The position numbers and the translations under genes are program-made. The notes under the pieces were generated by a model. The model was given only the letters and a program-made list of their open reading frames with translations. It was not told the DNA's origin and ran no database searches. From positions 7,325,207 to 7,389,206 of the forward strand of contig OZ234496.1 in NCBI GenBank assembly GCA_965153455.1: a DNA stretch of 64,000 nt. The letters are read 5' to 3'. Positions 1 through 14,000 of this stretch are shown piece by piece. Position 1 is the stretch's first letter. The number at the start of each line of letters is the position of its first letter. This stretch comes from Sphagnum compactum. Its lineage: Eukaryota > Bryophyta > Sphagnopsida > Sphagnales.

Positions 1-3000
1 AACTTATTTATTTATTTGTTAAAACCTTAATTCACTGTCTTGTAGCAATCTTGTTCATAAGAAAAATTACTTGTTTCATCCCTTTGCTCGCTTGGGTTAC
101 ATACTACAATCCGGTGCTGGATCTGTTCTCTGCCTCCTTTGCGATGCACTACTTGTCACAGCTAAACTGGGCCTGGCATCACTTGACAAGGTCTCTGGAT
201 TACTTGCGATTGTCGGAAGGTCAGCAAATCAAATCAAACCATCGTCGCACAAAAAAACTGAGAAAAGAGGCCGCAAAGAATGTGATATGCAACCTGGCAA
301 CCAGACACGACCATCAACGAAACACATGAAAAGAAGTACAACTGCGGCTGTTAACAAACTCCACACCCACTGTAAAATAATATAAAAGCCAGCAACAATT
401 TGAACTACAAGTGTGAATCACGAGCAGGATGTCAGCGTTTTCTGCTAGGCCTGCATTAGCACCCAACTAAGAGAATTTGAAGACTCTGCAAATGATAAAA
501 GAGTGAAAACATATATAGAATGACAAAGAAAAATATAGATTCGTCAGTACAAAAGAAGAGAATACAGCACCTGGTGAAGCGAAATCGTTCATGTCTGTGA
601 AACAACCAAAAGAAACGTCCAGGACTTGCAAAGGCACCCAGGAGGTAAAGCTTCTTACAACGAAGGAAAACAAAGACTTTAAGAAGTTAGTAATGCTATA
701 GAATAGAACAAGCAGAGCCAGGTGATGCACCCACGACCCCCTACTTACATCAAACGAGTTAACAAGGACATTAATACTTTTAAAAACCACAAAATGCGAA
801 CAACGACCACTAAAGTCGTGCTCAGAACTAGGCGTCGCGCTCCAAAACCTCACAAATCCACTACCATGGAGAAGATTGGGGCACATACGCACTGAATTCA
901 ACAATGGGTTTTGATTGAACAAAGGGGCTTTTGCTTCTTGCAATCAAAACCAAAACTTGCTGAGCTTTATAGCTCAAACCCATTTCCTTACCGATCTGTC
1001 AACAGGGAGAGATTCTAATTAATAAAAAATTTCGGATTCCCTGTGGTATCCTCAAGAAATTTTTGAATTTCCCCTATGCAAACATGAAATGGTTTGTTTA
1101 ACAATGGGAAAATACAAAGTTTATTGGGATTTGTCAGGTACAATTGCCAGTTGAACGTTTCTATATTGAGAACTATTAGTCTACCACTAGGGCAGAAGAC
1201 CAGCAGGCTTGCAGCACCGTTTTCTTTTCTGGCGAATTATCGCCAGATTTCTAGTTTAAAAAAACCCTGGCTACCAATTCAAAGGGAAAAAAGAGGGGGC
1301 TTCTCATTTGAAATCGCCTATAAGCGACTGGAAATTGGTTTTTTGGGGGAGGGTGTAGCCACAATTATGTCTACTGGCTGCAGTTTTAAGAGTTCTTTGA
1401 AAGACTGTCGCCGACCTGGCGAAATCTGTCTGAATCTGCGTAGTGATGCTCGCTACCCTGGCTCCAGCCTCCACCAGGAAATTGAAAAAAAAGAAATACT
1501 GGCTTGTAGCTACTGGAAATGTGAGTGAACATTAATGAAATCTAGCTGTGAGGAGAGAGTTTCACATGTGTGAAAATTGGCAGTTCAAATTATGAGAAGA
1601 GAGATGTGGGAAGATCAGAGTCTCACAGAACTTTGCAGAAGGTCTGAGGTACCTAGAGCAGTGGTCATGTACCTACAGGCTATATCAGCCAGCTGGTTTA
1701 ACAGCCATTAATCCAAGTGCACTGCTTGTTTGTTAATTGATTTGTTTGTTTTACTTACTCGCTCTCCTCGGTTTTCTAGCACTTTTGTTGATGCTCCAAA
1801 TTTTTTTGTTTAATCCCTTTTTTGCTCTCTTTTTCATGCCGTTTTTCCTTCCTTTTCAAGTAGCAAGTTGGTATCCTACTTCCTGGTCTTGTTTTCTGTT
1901 TACCTTGATCCATTGCTTGCAACCCACATACTTTAGCACTGGGACCCATGCGAGAACAGAACCCAAATCCTCCCTTTCCTAGGTTTTTTCCCAACTTTAT
2001 ATTTAATTTATCTGTTCAGAGACTAAAGGAGGGTTATCTAAATTTGACATTTCCTAAGTTAAATATAGTCACTACCAGCAGTGATTTTTTGAAAATGTTA
2101 TATAAAAAAGTGATAGGTGCTTCCTTCCATGAGTTCAAAAACAGAGAATATATGACAACCCCCTATTTTTCCCTAAATACCTGGAAATGAGCATTATGTG
2201 GGCATTGGTGCCACACATTGTGTGAAGTGACACTGTTTTGTTGCAAGGTTTGACTAGTATCACCTTAATTTTATATTAGATAAATCAAAACATTATTTTT
2301 ATTTCATGCCTAAAAGTGTGCTGATGGTAGTAGGTATCCTCATTCTCCTCCCCAGAGCTTATGGGTTTGAAATTATTATGGGACATCAAAAGATGCTGAA
2401 CTAAAAATTAAATTTTGTTGTTGTTTTACTTAGCAGAACAAGCACAATTGTGTTCGTCTATGGGATAAAACCGAGCTGCTATTTGGAACAACTTGAGGAA
2501 CGTATTTGGGAGCAGTTTGGGAACTTGGGAATCCTTTGGGAGTCCAATGCGAATAGTCAAGATGGTGAAGGTACAGTTGCAGATGCTCATTGGTCGCAAA
2601 ATTTATGAATTATGGATTTACTCACACCCAATTTATAGCACCATCAATGCAATCTCATTAGCATGATCTTGAACAGGAAATGCACCTTGCAACCAGCTTG
2701 TCTGTCAGTTTTTATCCATCTGGGGGTACTCCATTTTCAGCTACAGCCTTGCTAGTCGGCTTCACTACTAAGGATATTACTAAAGGAACACAAAATTCAG
2801 AAAATCACTAAAGGCTGAATGGTAACGAAATTCAAATACAGACCAAGAATTGATCATTGACGTTATGGATTCTGAACAGGTTCAGTGGCCTTCCTTGTGA
2901 GAGGTGAATGATGTTTTACTTTGGGAACACCATCAACACATCTTGAAATGCCTTGCATTGGATCGTCATAAGTTTCTTTTACTCGCACACAATCAATCAA

Positions 3001-3160
3001 AGTTTTTGACCTTTGAGCAATGAATGAAAATGGTACCAACAAATCTTTTTTTTAAAAACTCATCAGTTCAGTGTTGAATCCTTTCATATATCTCATGCTT
3101 TACTTTTCAATCATTGTCCTCCAACCCATATTAAAGCCTCAATTCATTCCAGCGAATCAA
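1..3160. repeat. Copy A of a large duplicated segment (homologous to 33,690-37,290)
   Basis: Long stretches match the region from about 33,690 to 37,290 in the same order and orientation: the block at 100-250 matches 33,790-33,960, the block at 600-1,000 matches 34,240-34,680, 1,120-2,190 matches 35,240-36,330, and 2,400-3,110 matches 36,490-37,280. Copy A lacks about 420 bp present in copy B between 34,813 and 35,233. The short open frames inside are not preserved between copies and I assign no coding function. The segment runs off the left edge of the window, so its true start is unseen. No terminal repeats were found, so duplication and an old transposon both remain possible. Confidence 0.75.
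467..943 (-). pseudogene. Hydrophobic protein relic, copy A
   Basis: The minus strand reads as 158 codons rich in Phe, Leu, Ser and Val with several membrane-like stretches. The same DNA occurs twice more, at 34,048-34,680 and 33,000-33,480, where the reading frame is broken at different places. The three copies share a start of the form RIVL followed by a Val-rich hydrophobic run, and a segment resembling LFYSITNF. This pattern suggests the remains of a membrane protein gene copied with the surrounding repeat. It loosely resembles the membrane tail of ankyrin/PGG proteins such as the gene at 30,804-32,687, but I cannot establish that by eye. It is probably not functional. Confidence 0.35.
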
Positions 3161-4366
3161 AGCCCAATCATATCTCTTTACTGCTGCTTGCTCTTGCAAA
3201 TGAATGCGGTGCATGTTACAAGATTCAAACTCAATTTCATCCTATTTTTAAAGCTGGAACTCATCCAAAATTTTGTTTTCAAGCCACCGTACAGGAGTGG
3301 AGCCATTGTAAAGAGTTGGTGTGGGGATTGATTGATTCTCCTTATGAAGGAACACACAAAGCGATGCAATGAAAGGGATGAGCAATGAAGATATTAGCTA
3401 CATATTTGCTGTACTTTAAGAAAGAAATTCAAGAATCCTCACACCAACACGAGGAAGGATATTCTTACTGGATTTCCAGACAAAGGATCATGGGGGTGTG
3501 CTACGACTTCTGTAGCTAGAACTCAACTCAATTGTGATCTACGGTTCCCTAAAACTTGTCTTCCAAGCTTTCTGCTGAAATCATGCCAAGTGTGTCTATC
3601 TATCAGGATAGGTTGATGACAAGTAAGGTTTATGATATATTACACTTAAGTAGCTTTAGTAGGAAAAATCTAAATCTGGGTTTTAACTTTCTAGGCTACT
3701 CTCACTGCAATGTTCTTGTCATGGTGTCTGGTCATTTTGATGATTCTTTCAAAAAATTCTGCCACTATTTCCTCAGAGCTTCTGGAACTTCTTGGCATCT
3801 GCACAGAGCCTTTGTTGACTACCTATCTCACATGATACTTTTCCCATGGTGTCTGGTCATGGTGTACTAGCCATGAAGAGTTTTTAAATGCAAAACCCAA
3901 ACCTCTTTTCTCACAATCAATCAAACTTCTCTTTCTTTCTTCTTTTTATTTATTTATTTTTTTGGTGTTTCAAGAAAACAATTTGAAGCAAAACCCCAAA
4001 CATGCTGCTATCCTTTCCCTCAAGCTAATTTTGCATGATAGTCTGCATGGGAGGAAAAAGGGTCAAAATGGGTAGTTTAACCTACAACCTGATGAAAAGC
4101 AAAATTGAGCATCCCCTACTTTTTCCCTCAAGCCAATAATGTATCTATCTATCTATGTAATTTCACAATTTGCTAACAATAAAATGAAAAACTTTGTGAG
4201 CAGGATTAAGACATAAGTAGTTTGTTACCATAGTACCTTTATCATTCCAGCATTCTTCTTGACTAATGTTTATTTGATTTTGGTTTTTTTCTTTTCACTT
4301 AGGCAATAAAACTTTAATAAAATTCTCGAAAATCCTACAGTTGAGGTGAAGAAAAAAAATGTCGAA
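3160..4366. other. Unassigned AT-rich DNA between copies A and D1
   Basis: No gene is recognised. The stretch holds a pyrimidine and TTTA-rich run at 3,925-3,965, a short (TATC) run at 4,141-4,156, and two copies of the phrase ATGGTGTCTGGTCAT at about 3,721 and 3,844. The plus-strand open frame at 3,556-3,870 shows no recognisable domain. Confidence 0.4.
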
Positions 4367-4596
4367 GTAATTCTGTTGTGTTTTTATTTTAGCCCCATTT
4401 AGAAAACTTTTGGGTGTGTTAATTAATTAGTGAACAAAGGTGATAAATAAAAATTCCAATCAATCATCCACAAATACACATGTTGATTTGAAATTCCTTA
4501 ACTTATTTAATAACAAAGAAAAGAAGATGACACATTGTGGTCCATTCTTAAACCCCAAAAAATTAGAAAAAACATCCATGTGAATCTATGTCAAAA

Positions 4597-4801
4597 GGAA
4601 CACCATGGCAAGTTCAACATTTTAGTGTTGAATAATTATTTTATTTTGAAGTTTTCGTGTCAATAAAGAATCCTCCATGATTTAAAATTTATAAAAAGAA
4701 ATCTTCCTTAAATTTTATTCTTTGAGAAAAATGGCTTTTGAAATTTTTGACATTTACTAAAATAAATATAATTACTATTGAACTTGCCATGGTAGTACCT
4801 A
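4597..4801. mobile_element. MITE-like element 1 (TIR type)
   Basis: The ends carry an exact 16-bp inverted repeat, ACCATGGCAAGTTCAA at 4,602-4,617 and its reverse complement at 4,779-4,794, in an element of about 205 bp. Just inside the left end is the phrase TGTTGAATAATTATTTTATT, shared with the other family members. It has no coding capacity, and the target duplication is not clear. Confidence 0.7.
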
Positions 4802-6044
4802 CATTTATGACACTTGAAATATCATGATGTTTGGTTAGTTCATAGATTTCAATTTCCAAACTGAAATTTCATAGTTCTCAAACTTTGTTGAACCAATCAT
4901 TTATGAATTTTTCTTGTTTAATGTCATCGCAAAATGACACAGAGAGTTTCATACTTGCCAAACCTTCTATTCCAACCAAAAACCTTGAAATAAGAATTAA
5001 AAAAGTTCTTCACATTAATACTATGAAAAACTTAGTTGAATCATTATTTTAAAAACTAACTATAATGCATACATACATGAACTGCGCAATCCTACTTTAG
5101 ATCTTTTCGACAAAATTTCTTGAGCCCGCGGCGATACTGAGTGAAATTTTTTTGGTACACGTCATGATATGTTTAATAGTCATGATCTTATACACAACCC
5201 AAGTTACAATTGAACATGAGTTTACAATGTAGAGCACAATACAATTATCACAAAACTAAATGAAAAACTAGAAAGAAGTTCAATGCACTTATCATGTTGT
5301 CTTGGATGTTGATTTATTTTGTATCTAAAGATGAAAGCATGCACCATTTTGGTTCTCACTTGTTTTTATTCAGCTTGGGAGATCGGTTCTTATTTTCCCC
5401 CTTGCCAAGAATTGCGAACAAGGCAAAATGTTTTACCCTATGTATCCAAAGGGTCATTTTTATGTGTTGAGCTCTCTTACTCACAAGCTTGGTCAAATCC
5501 TTGAGTTGATGCCTCATTATATAATTGCACCACATTGGTTTTCCATTTTTCACATTTGCCTTGATTTTGCAAGGTTTGGTATTGGTTAAACCTTTCACAT
5601 GAAAAAAGCATTGTGTTTCTTTTTTAGGTTTTCATACTTTTCATACTAATGGATTCAAAAATGTTTTAATGCTTCGTATTGGACTAATTTGCAAAGTGAA
5701 AGCCATTACAATCTTCCAATTCTATCAAGTGCCTTTAGTTGATCTCTTTCCCTTCAATTTTTGGGTTTGGAGTTTATAGTTTGAAAAAACATTGGTGTCA
5801 TTCATGATCGAATCTTCTACAAACTTAAAATCTGAGAATTTGATAGTATCAAATTTCATGTAAGGCTATTCACATTAAATGTAAATATTCATGTTCACAT
5901 TGTTTGGTGTAAATGTTTTAACTATTTTGAGACATTTTAAGGTGGGTTCCATTATTTGAAAGGAATTCGTCCATACCTATTGTTAGGTGTTTTGATACAC
6001 CAATGATAAAAATGTTTTGGGTGAAGCATTTATTATGAAATATA

Positions 6045-6255
6045 TACCATGGTACATTGGCAATTTGAACAATTTGGTGTTGAATAATTATTTTAGTTAA
6101 AAGATTTCACATTGAACATTAGAATATTTCACAATATTAAAAGATTTTTTAGTTTTTTTCCCAAATTTTTCCTTTGTAACAGCTATTTTTTTTAAAAAAT
6201 TCAACATTTCTTAACATATTATAATTGGTGCTAAAATTGCCATGGTACTATGGTA
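6045..6255. mobile_element. MITE-like element 2 (TIR type)
   Basis: Termini TACCATGGTACATTGGCAAT (left) and, reverse-complemented, TACCATAGTACCATGGCAAT (right) match at 16 of 20 positions over an element of 211 bp. The internal TGTTGAATAATTATTTTA phrase is shared with element 1. Its counterpart in segment D2 is at 23,107-23,319. Confidence 0.75.
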
Positions 6256-8059
6256 GGCAAATATATGGGCAATACACAAGGGTTTTAACTTAAACTTCAG
6301 GTTCAATCAGGAAAAAAGTAAATTGAGATCTAAATATTATACAATTGAATGGAATGAATTTCAGCTAGAGAATAAGCCCATAACTTACTTGATGTGGATC
6401 TTGGAAAATATCACATATTGATTAATCAAATAATCGACCATATGTCCAATGCTGTCAGATTTTGTTTTTAGCCATTTTTTATGTTGATTTTGTTATTTTT
6501 TATTTCTTTTGAACTACAAAAAAAAGAAAAGACCAAACCAAAAGAACTTTTGAATGTCAACATTATAAAAGAGAAAATTAACCACCATGGAAGTACGCTA
6601 GCTAGATTTTTAGAGTAGGTCCGTGTTTGTGTTTTGCATCATTTTTAATTGTTTTGTACGAAATTTGACATTCACCATTAAAGATTTTTATACCTTTTTT
6701 ATTCATGGATGGGGATGGGTTTGGGATAGGGTTTTTAGTTGTTTTTGGTTTTCTATTAGAAAGGATTTGAATTAATTGTTAGCCAACATAGAATCAAAAT
6801 TTTCCATCATGGCTAAATAGTTTTATAAGGCGTTATAAGCTACGGGCCACCTTGGATGAAGGTCCAAGGTGTAAAGTCCATTGAAATAAAACAATCCTAA
6901 CTTACATGGAACCATTTTCAAGGGTAAATTGATTGATTTGAACAAAAAGAAACACTAAAAAAAGACTACTCTTGATTTGAAAAACCAACATGTAAACTAG
7001 GGTCCAAGGCAAGGTCCAATTCAAAGGTTCAATTTCCTTCAAATAAGTCCAAGTTCATTCTTAAGACTTTGGACCTTGGGCCCCATTTAAAATGGGTGTA
7101 AGTTTGGCCTTTCATAAGATGACTAAATTAATTTGAAAAAGATATTGAATCCAATAAGTGTTCCAATATTGGTTTTCTATTTCTTTTCTATGAATCCAAT
7201 ATGTGTTCCATGTAGTTTGAACGGAAACATTTGATGAAAAGGGATTTTGAAATTTGTAAACAATCAAAAGGCCTAGTTGTTTAAAAGATCAAATAACTAC
7301 ACAACATTAGATTTGACATGAACATTCATTGCAAGCAAGGATAGGTTAACATCGTCTTCTATTTCCAATTGAATTGTGGATCATTGATGTGTCAAAATAG
7401 AGAGATATTGTAATTTCAAATTGAATTTATTTACCTATAAAATCTAATCATTCTTGAAACTTGCTTAACATGCTTCAATGTTTCAAACTTATTCTCACAA
7501 GATAATAACCATGTTGTAATTGAATAAGCTCAATTACAAGTGGAACTTGTGAAATAACATGACGCAATGTAAGATATTGCATATTATAATATCCTTGTTC
7601 GAACATGATTGCATTAGAAGTAGGCAACAAAACTCATTGTTCACATGGCTCTAAAGTTTAAAATCTGAACACTCTATTTTCCTCCTAATTTCAAGATAAA
7701 AATTGATGTTACATCAATTTGTAATAGTTTAAAAGTATTATCCTAATAAAGTATATAATCTATCAATTTTCACTCAAAAAATACCACTTAATAAAGGAGA
7801 TTCAAACATGCAAGCATCCGTTTCTAGTTTTTTAATCAAAAGCTTACTAGCTAATCAAGGAATGTTACCAAAACTTAAAGCATAGAGGAGTTTTTCTTTT
7901 GGTTATTGAAACATGTCATTTAATTAACAGAAACAATCAACTCATGGTGATAATTTGCACATTCTCTTCTCCGTTCTAGTTTCATTCAAATTACATCTGC
8001 AATAAAATTTTACAATTCTTTATTTTCATGGTTTTAAAAAAAAGCCAATTTGCCAGTTT

Positions 8060-11000
8060 TGCGTAGCAAAACTCTCTTGGTATGGAGAAGTATAAAGATA
8101 ATATGTGGAGGGTTTGTTTCTGTCAATTTTATAATCACTTGCCATAGAATTGAATATTAAAAGGAAGTCTTACATTTCAAAACTGATCTACACGTCATAA
8201 TTAAAAAGATAGTTCAGGCCATTAAGGCCATTATATTGCCAAAATTGAGGGATTATCGGAAATGCCACACATTTAGAACATTTCACACTTGTCTTAAGGT
8301 TGTCTAAAGTCAAATTACACATGACCTATTCCTCACGAAAACGTTTATTGAATCATCAAAGAAAATTAAAAGATTTTTTAGTTTTTTAGATGAACGTGTC
8401 GCTTTTTCATTTTATACTATCCAAAGAAGTTAACAAATCACCATGAACATGGTAGGGGAGTTGCTGAAAGAAAAGGAAAAATTGTTGCAGCAGACTAATA
8501 AAATTGATGAATAGAGTTTTGAAACTGTAAACATGCTATATGGCCTTGGGGAAGTTGACATCCATGTGAAGTGAACAATAGTGCACATAAGAAGCCTGCC
8601 TAATCTATCTCTTGATGCCATGGTTGTGACACTCACAAATTGGCACCAGATTTCTCCTGGCAGGATGCAACTGGACAATTTGAATTGAACTTCGAGTGTA
8701 ATGCTGGTTGGGCAACTGCTGACAAAGCATACATTCTTCAAGTTTTTAGTGAAATTCATTGTAGAAAAATAAGGATTGAGTGTCGTTCTTGTGAAGCATA
8801 TATGATCAGGGAGATTTGTTATTGTGTGTGTTGTGCCTTTAACTGACTACAGTAGATGTTATCGCCCGGGTTTTGACTAACTAGGGAGCGTTTTTCCCCC
8901 TCAGACATATTCTCAAAGTTCACCAATGTTCTCATTGCAGAGTATGTTCATTGATCTAGATGGATAAGAATATTTGGCACAAACATTTACAGGCATATTG
9001 CTCACTGTCTAAGCCAGAGACTGATGCAGTGATCATGTGACTTCTGCATAGCAGCCATATGGTATCAGTCCCTAATTGGAAAGAGGGAAACAATCGGATT
9101 GTTAGTTAAAGTCAGGTACCATACCTATGACACATGTTTGGCACTAATTAATTCCTGAAAGGGCCAGCTGAAAGAAAGAAAAAATTAAGAGCAGGTTGTC
9201 GAAATTCTAGAGAATTGAACCCACTTCAAAAACAACGTAAGTTTGAAACTTATTGGTGGACTTAGCATACTTAGAGACTAATGTTGAAATTCTGAAATAT
9301 TCAAATTGGGGCTGTCAGACCCTTTTTTCAAAAACTTAATTATTTCAACAAAATTTGCTGAACATGAGTCATAGGTACAGTACTCATTCAATATTGTAGT
9401 CTTGCAATTTATTAATTTTTCATGTGAATGCATCATGTATACTTTGCAAACTCATACATGGGCTGCAGTGAAGCAGTTCATGGAATAACAATGATTGATT
9501 ATGGAGAGGAGCTCTCAAGTGTTTTGGGGTCTTTTAGATTTTATTGTCATTGGGTTTTCTCCAAGATTTTTCCATTTATGGTAGGGCTAACTTTCTGGAT
9601 ATGGATGGAGATGAGGCAAGCACTGGAATGATTCTTGAATCCTAAGAGTGAACAGGTTTGAATGAATAGATGGTCATATGGCAATGTTTGGATGCCGGGC
9701 TCACCACTCTGTTGTTCACACTGGAAATTACTGTATTCATGATATGGTTGGCAACATTTTCCTTCAGGAATTCAACATTGGCCTAACTGGCTACATCCAG
9801 CTCGGTTTTTTCTGGAATGTTATGAATTCTGGCCTAAGTACAAATTGGGACACTTATTGCCAGTGAGAAGTGCTGGAATCAAAAGACATGCCATTACAGG
9901 AGCCCAGATAAAGTTTTGAGCTTTGATTTTGCAAATATCAAATGGTTGCTTTTGGAGGTTTCGGATCTCTTCCTTGGGACCGTGAGGCGAGTCCACTGCA
10001 TGCAATTTTTGACTTGAAGGGTATACTTGTTGGGAAGTGATATTTCACAATCAACCACTTGTTGATTCTGCCACATAATGAATCTTGTTCTCTTGTCATT
10101 GACAAGTAGGTTATTCTAAGGTCAAAACTCAAGGAACTCCTCATGAAATGTATAGAGCAATTTACTATATATTTGTGGTTTATGGATCCATCTCACAAGA
10201 TGAGGAAGTAAGTCTTGAGGAAAATCACAGAAGGAACACAAATAATGATCAACCCCCAAAGGATTATAGGTCAAAATCTATAAAGAATTAACAAGCATAT
10301 ATTGCAAATTCCAACTAGAAATGTCTTTAAGGAGACATTGATAAGACTCATGATAAATTGTTTACCATAGGAACCTTTTTGATTTTTTTCTTGGGTATCC
10401 ATGTACTTACCTTGGAAATACATTGTTGAGATAAACAATACCCCTTATAGATGCTGCCATAATCCCCTCTTTAGTGCCATATTTGTTTGAGTCCTATAGT
10501 AGAAAAATATTACCATGTTGACATAATTCTCCCACATTTAGAATCACTTCATTCTTATAAACTTAATGTAACCATTTTTGTTGAGCACAATCCTTTTGGT
10601 GTCATCAATAATATTACTAAAGTTGATGCCGAATATGTAATGTTATTTGAAAAATGTGGCAACAAGTGTTCTATCCAAAATTGGACATCCAAAATAAGGA
10701 ATAATTTCATTTTAAGTAGTTCAATTTTAAGTGAACTATGAACTAGATGGTTAGATGAGCCACTTTTAATTAAACGTGTGATGTTATTTTTTTTTATGGA
10801 TTACCTTGGTTTTTGTAAGGTCTTTCCATTATTAGAATATCTCGTGCAAATTTTTTTGGAGTTATGGAAGATCTAGAATTTTTAGTTTTCCATCCTTTAA
10901 ATACGCCATATATTGATAAGATGTCTTCAACTATAAGTTTTGGACTTGATTTACTTCTAAAGGAGTCCTCTCCATATTATTTTCGACCTGAATGGAGTTT

Positions 11001-14000
11001 TCATAGCAACACACCTCAAGGTTGTTCAAAATATTGGGCTTTTGACCCCAACATTGAAAAGCTCACATTCCACCTTGCATCTTTGTTCTCAAGCTTAGAT
11101 TGAAGAAATTTCTCAAAATATGTATAACAATGTTCATTGTGTACATATGATTTACAATCCAACATTACAACACCAATAATGATTTGGACCATACTAATGT
11201 GAAACACAAATGATCATTAGTCCTTTGAAGGAGTTTGGCCAAGAATGTTGCATGCAAAATATTCATTTTTTGTTTATTAATTGAGCAAACCCATCAGCGG
11301 GTAATACCACTAAGAACCACATCAACGAATGGTTAAGGAATTAAAATTAGTGAATAAAATTTTTGAGCCCTTTTTCTTGAATTTTCTCACAATTATAAAT
11401 TCTTTAAAAAATTCTCATGTTTATCATTGCACTAAAATATGGTCTTAAGTTCTTATTGGAATGTTTTTTAATGGAAACTACTACAAGTTTGTATTTTTAA
11501 TGGTAACAGCTCTTTCAAGAATAACATAACTGAACTTTGGAAATTCATGATTAAATCATATTTATTTAAGGTGCAATTGTATTAATACATACCATTAGTA
11601 GTTGTAACCATTGTTTTATTTATTTTTTGAATTGTAAAAAAAAAAAAAAAACTACAAATGGACTTGTTTTTATATAATTTTATTTTCAATATATTGGTAT
11701 ACATATCCAAAAAAACTAAAATCAATATAATGAATAAAAAATGATCATTAAATTTTTTTGCTATGTAACTAGTGCTTTTAAGCAATAGAAACAAAAAGTT
11801 CACAATTTGAATTTCTTTTAAATGACATATTTTGGAATTTTTTAAATATAAACCTTAACATAATAATATTAACAAAAAATTGAAGATTTTTTCTAAAAGT
11901 AAAAAATGATGCATTCAAAAGATTCCAAAAATATTCTTGAAAAAGTAGTGAAAAAACACTGGTTTAAAGGGTTGGTGTGATCCCTATTAAAGTGGTTGGA
12001 TGCTTCACTTAATTACTTAATAAAAAATTAAATAAACATTGAAAAGTACCTTTAAAAAATACTCCCCAAAAAAATCCCCAAACATGTTTCAAATATGTGG
12101 TCTTGACCAAAAGTTGAAGGAAAGGAAACAATTTTACATTCTTAAAAACTTTTTCAAATGTGATGATTAGGAAAATCAAAATAAAAAATATGTTTGATAT
12201 CATTAAAGTTTCGAAATCTATACAACCTAACAACTTTACTCATTAAATGTTTTTAATGAAAATCCTTATTTAAGTGTTTGCTATATTTTTCTAAAATTGG
12301 ATGGGTCCAATAAAATGAAAATATGATGTTCCTAATGGCCCAAGGATGGGTGTGTCCAATCTTAACAAGTCTATTTTTCGTAAAACCTTTGAAGTTTTGT
12401 TATTTAAGTATCAAGGCATTCATGTTAGCAATATGTTGTCAGAGACAATACACCTTACAAAAGTTTGTTTAATGAACCATTTAATGTCATTTTCTTATAG
12501 TCTTTTGATGGCTTCATAGGGATGACAATTATTTGTTTAGTATTGTTTTCTTTTACTTAGAATCTTTTCATTGTTCTAGATATGGTGTTGACACTTTTGT
12601 AAAGAACAAATGTTTTTGTCATATTAGAAATATTAATTACAATGATGCTAGATAATATAAAATATCAATTGTGAAATGCACCAGTAGGTGTGAAGCCTTG
12701 TATTATAAAAATGCAAAAATGAAAATGAAAAAAAAGATGTGATCTGTTTTTAATTACTCTCCTCACATTCTTTAACTTCTTAAAAATTTATTCTCCAATT
12801 TTCTAGCATTAATGAATGTTACTTGTCAAAATCATTAAACTTTATGAATGAAATTTAATTATTATTGCAAATATTTTGTCTAGCTTATATCTTTGAGGCT
12901 TACAATTTCAACAAATTTTTGACCTATTGGCAAGCTACCAAGCCACACTTCAGACTTATTCCCTACCTTTTTTCACTATGTGTTTTGTTTTCATATTTTT
13001 CACCCTTCACAGTTACAATTACATGGTGGCCACTTGGTGATTTGTACTCATACTTTTATTCCTTTTGAATCAAAAACACTCAGTAGTGCCCATTAAGTAA
13101 ATTTTTTGCGTGTTTTGATGTTGTAAATTATCCTCCATTGTTTTGGATCTTGTGCCAATTTTTGTGGTCTATTGGATTAACATATCCTAATTTTCATAGG
13201 TTGTTTATTTACATCCATCTCCACCCATCAAAGCTCAACACAAGGTTTGAGAATTTTTATTCATATCTTACTCTCCCAAAAATTTGTTGATTCTTAGTGT
13301 GAATGCTATCATGTGTTACTTTCTATGAAATGTTGTTTTTGTAAGGGAATAATTGATGTGTGAAAGGGAGCAATATTGACATTAGCAAAGAGAAAGTAAT
13401 AGTTGAAATATAAAATTTCCTTTCTTGAACATTTAAAAATATATATCTTGGAATTTGGTTTTGTATGTTGCTAGAATATGTTATGCAAGTTCTTCCTTTG
13501 TTTATGCCACAAGTATTTATGAATCAATTTTGTTTCATTTGGGGACATGAATAGTGCTCTAAGATATTGGGCCAACTCATTGCATGAACATAATATTGTC
13601 TTAAGGATTTGAAATGTGTGTATTTTCCATGTTAAAGATTGACCTATGGAAAAGAAAATGAAATATTGTTCGTTTACAACAATCCCAGCAAGGCCACTCA
13701 AGTGTAATGGTCGCGTCATTGAATCTTTTAGAAGACATAAGTTGTCAAAGAATAAGATCCAATGATTGGACCTTGCTTTTATTTGTTGCTCACATTGGTT
13801 GGATTGCCATTGGTGACGACTCCTGGGAGCCACTATGAAATCATTATCAAATATTTTAAGCCACTTGTCATCAAATTATTCTTCGTTCATATAATATATG
13901 AAGAGTGATAATACAAATGTTAGAATTATTCATTGAGGTATGAATTTTAAGCCTATCACCTTTTTAAAAATTCATTTCATTTGTTTTCATGGTTCACCTT

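Larger units (their letters stand above)
4367..8060. repeat. Segment D1 (homologous to 21,543-24,691 plus 29,581-30,450)
   Basis: Starting at TTGTGTTTTTATTTTAGCCC, about 3.7 kb matches a second copy in the same orientation. The match to D2 is continuous, with small indels, up to about 7,240, where D2 is interrupted by 4.9 kb and resumes at 29,581. D1 has about 80 bp extra near 5,082-5,160, and D2 about 270 bp extra near 23,795-24,070. No coding region is recognised. Two MITE-like elements (4,597-4,801 and 6,045-6,255) lie inside and have counterparts in D2, so they inserted before the duplication. Confidence 0.8.

Noticed and set aside
1094-1528. Plus-strand open frame of 144 codons, partly preserved at 35,161-35,508 and 41,609-42,260
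   Set aside because: The three copies share peptide phrases because the DNA is recently duplicated, but start and stop positions differ and silent-site bias is not apparent by eye. I treat it as non-coding repeat.
13471-13833. Minus-strand 120-codon frame with a WILFFD start, faintly like a plant retrotransposon RNase H
   Set aside because: Only the first few residues and a Gly-rich stretch resemble the family. The catalytic pattern is not recognisable and no flanking reverse transcriptase is seen.
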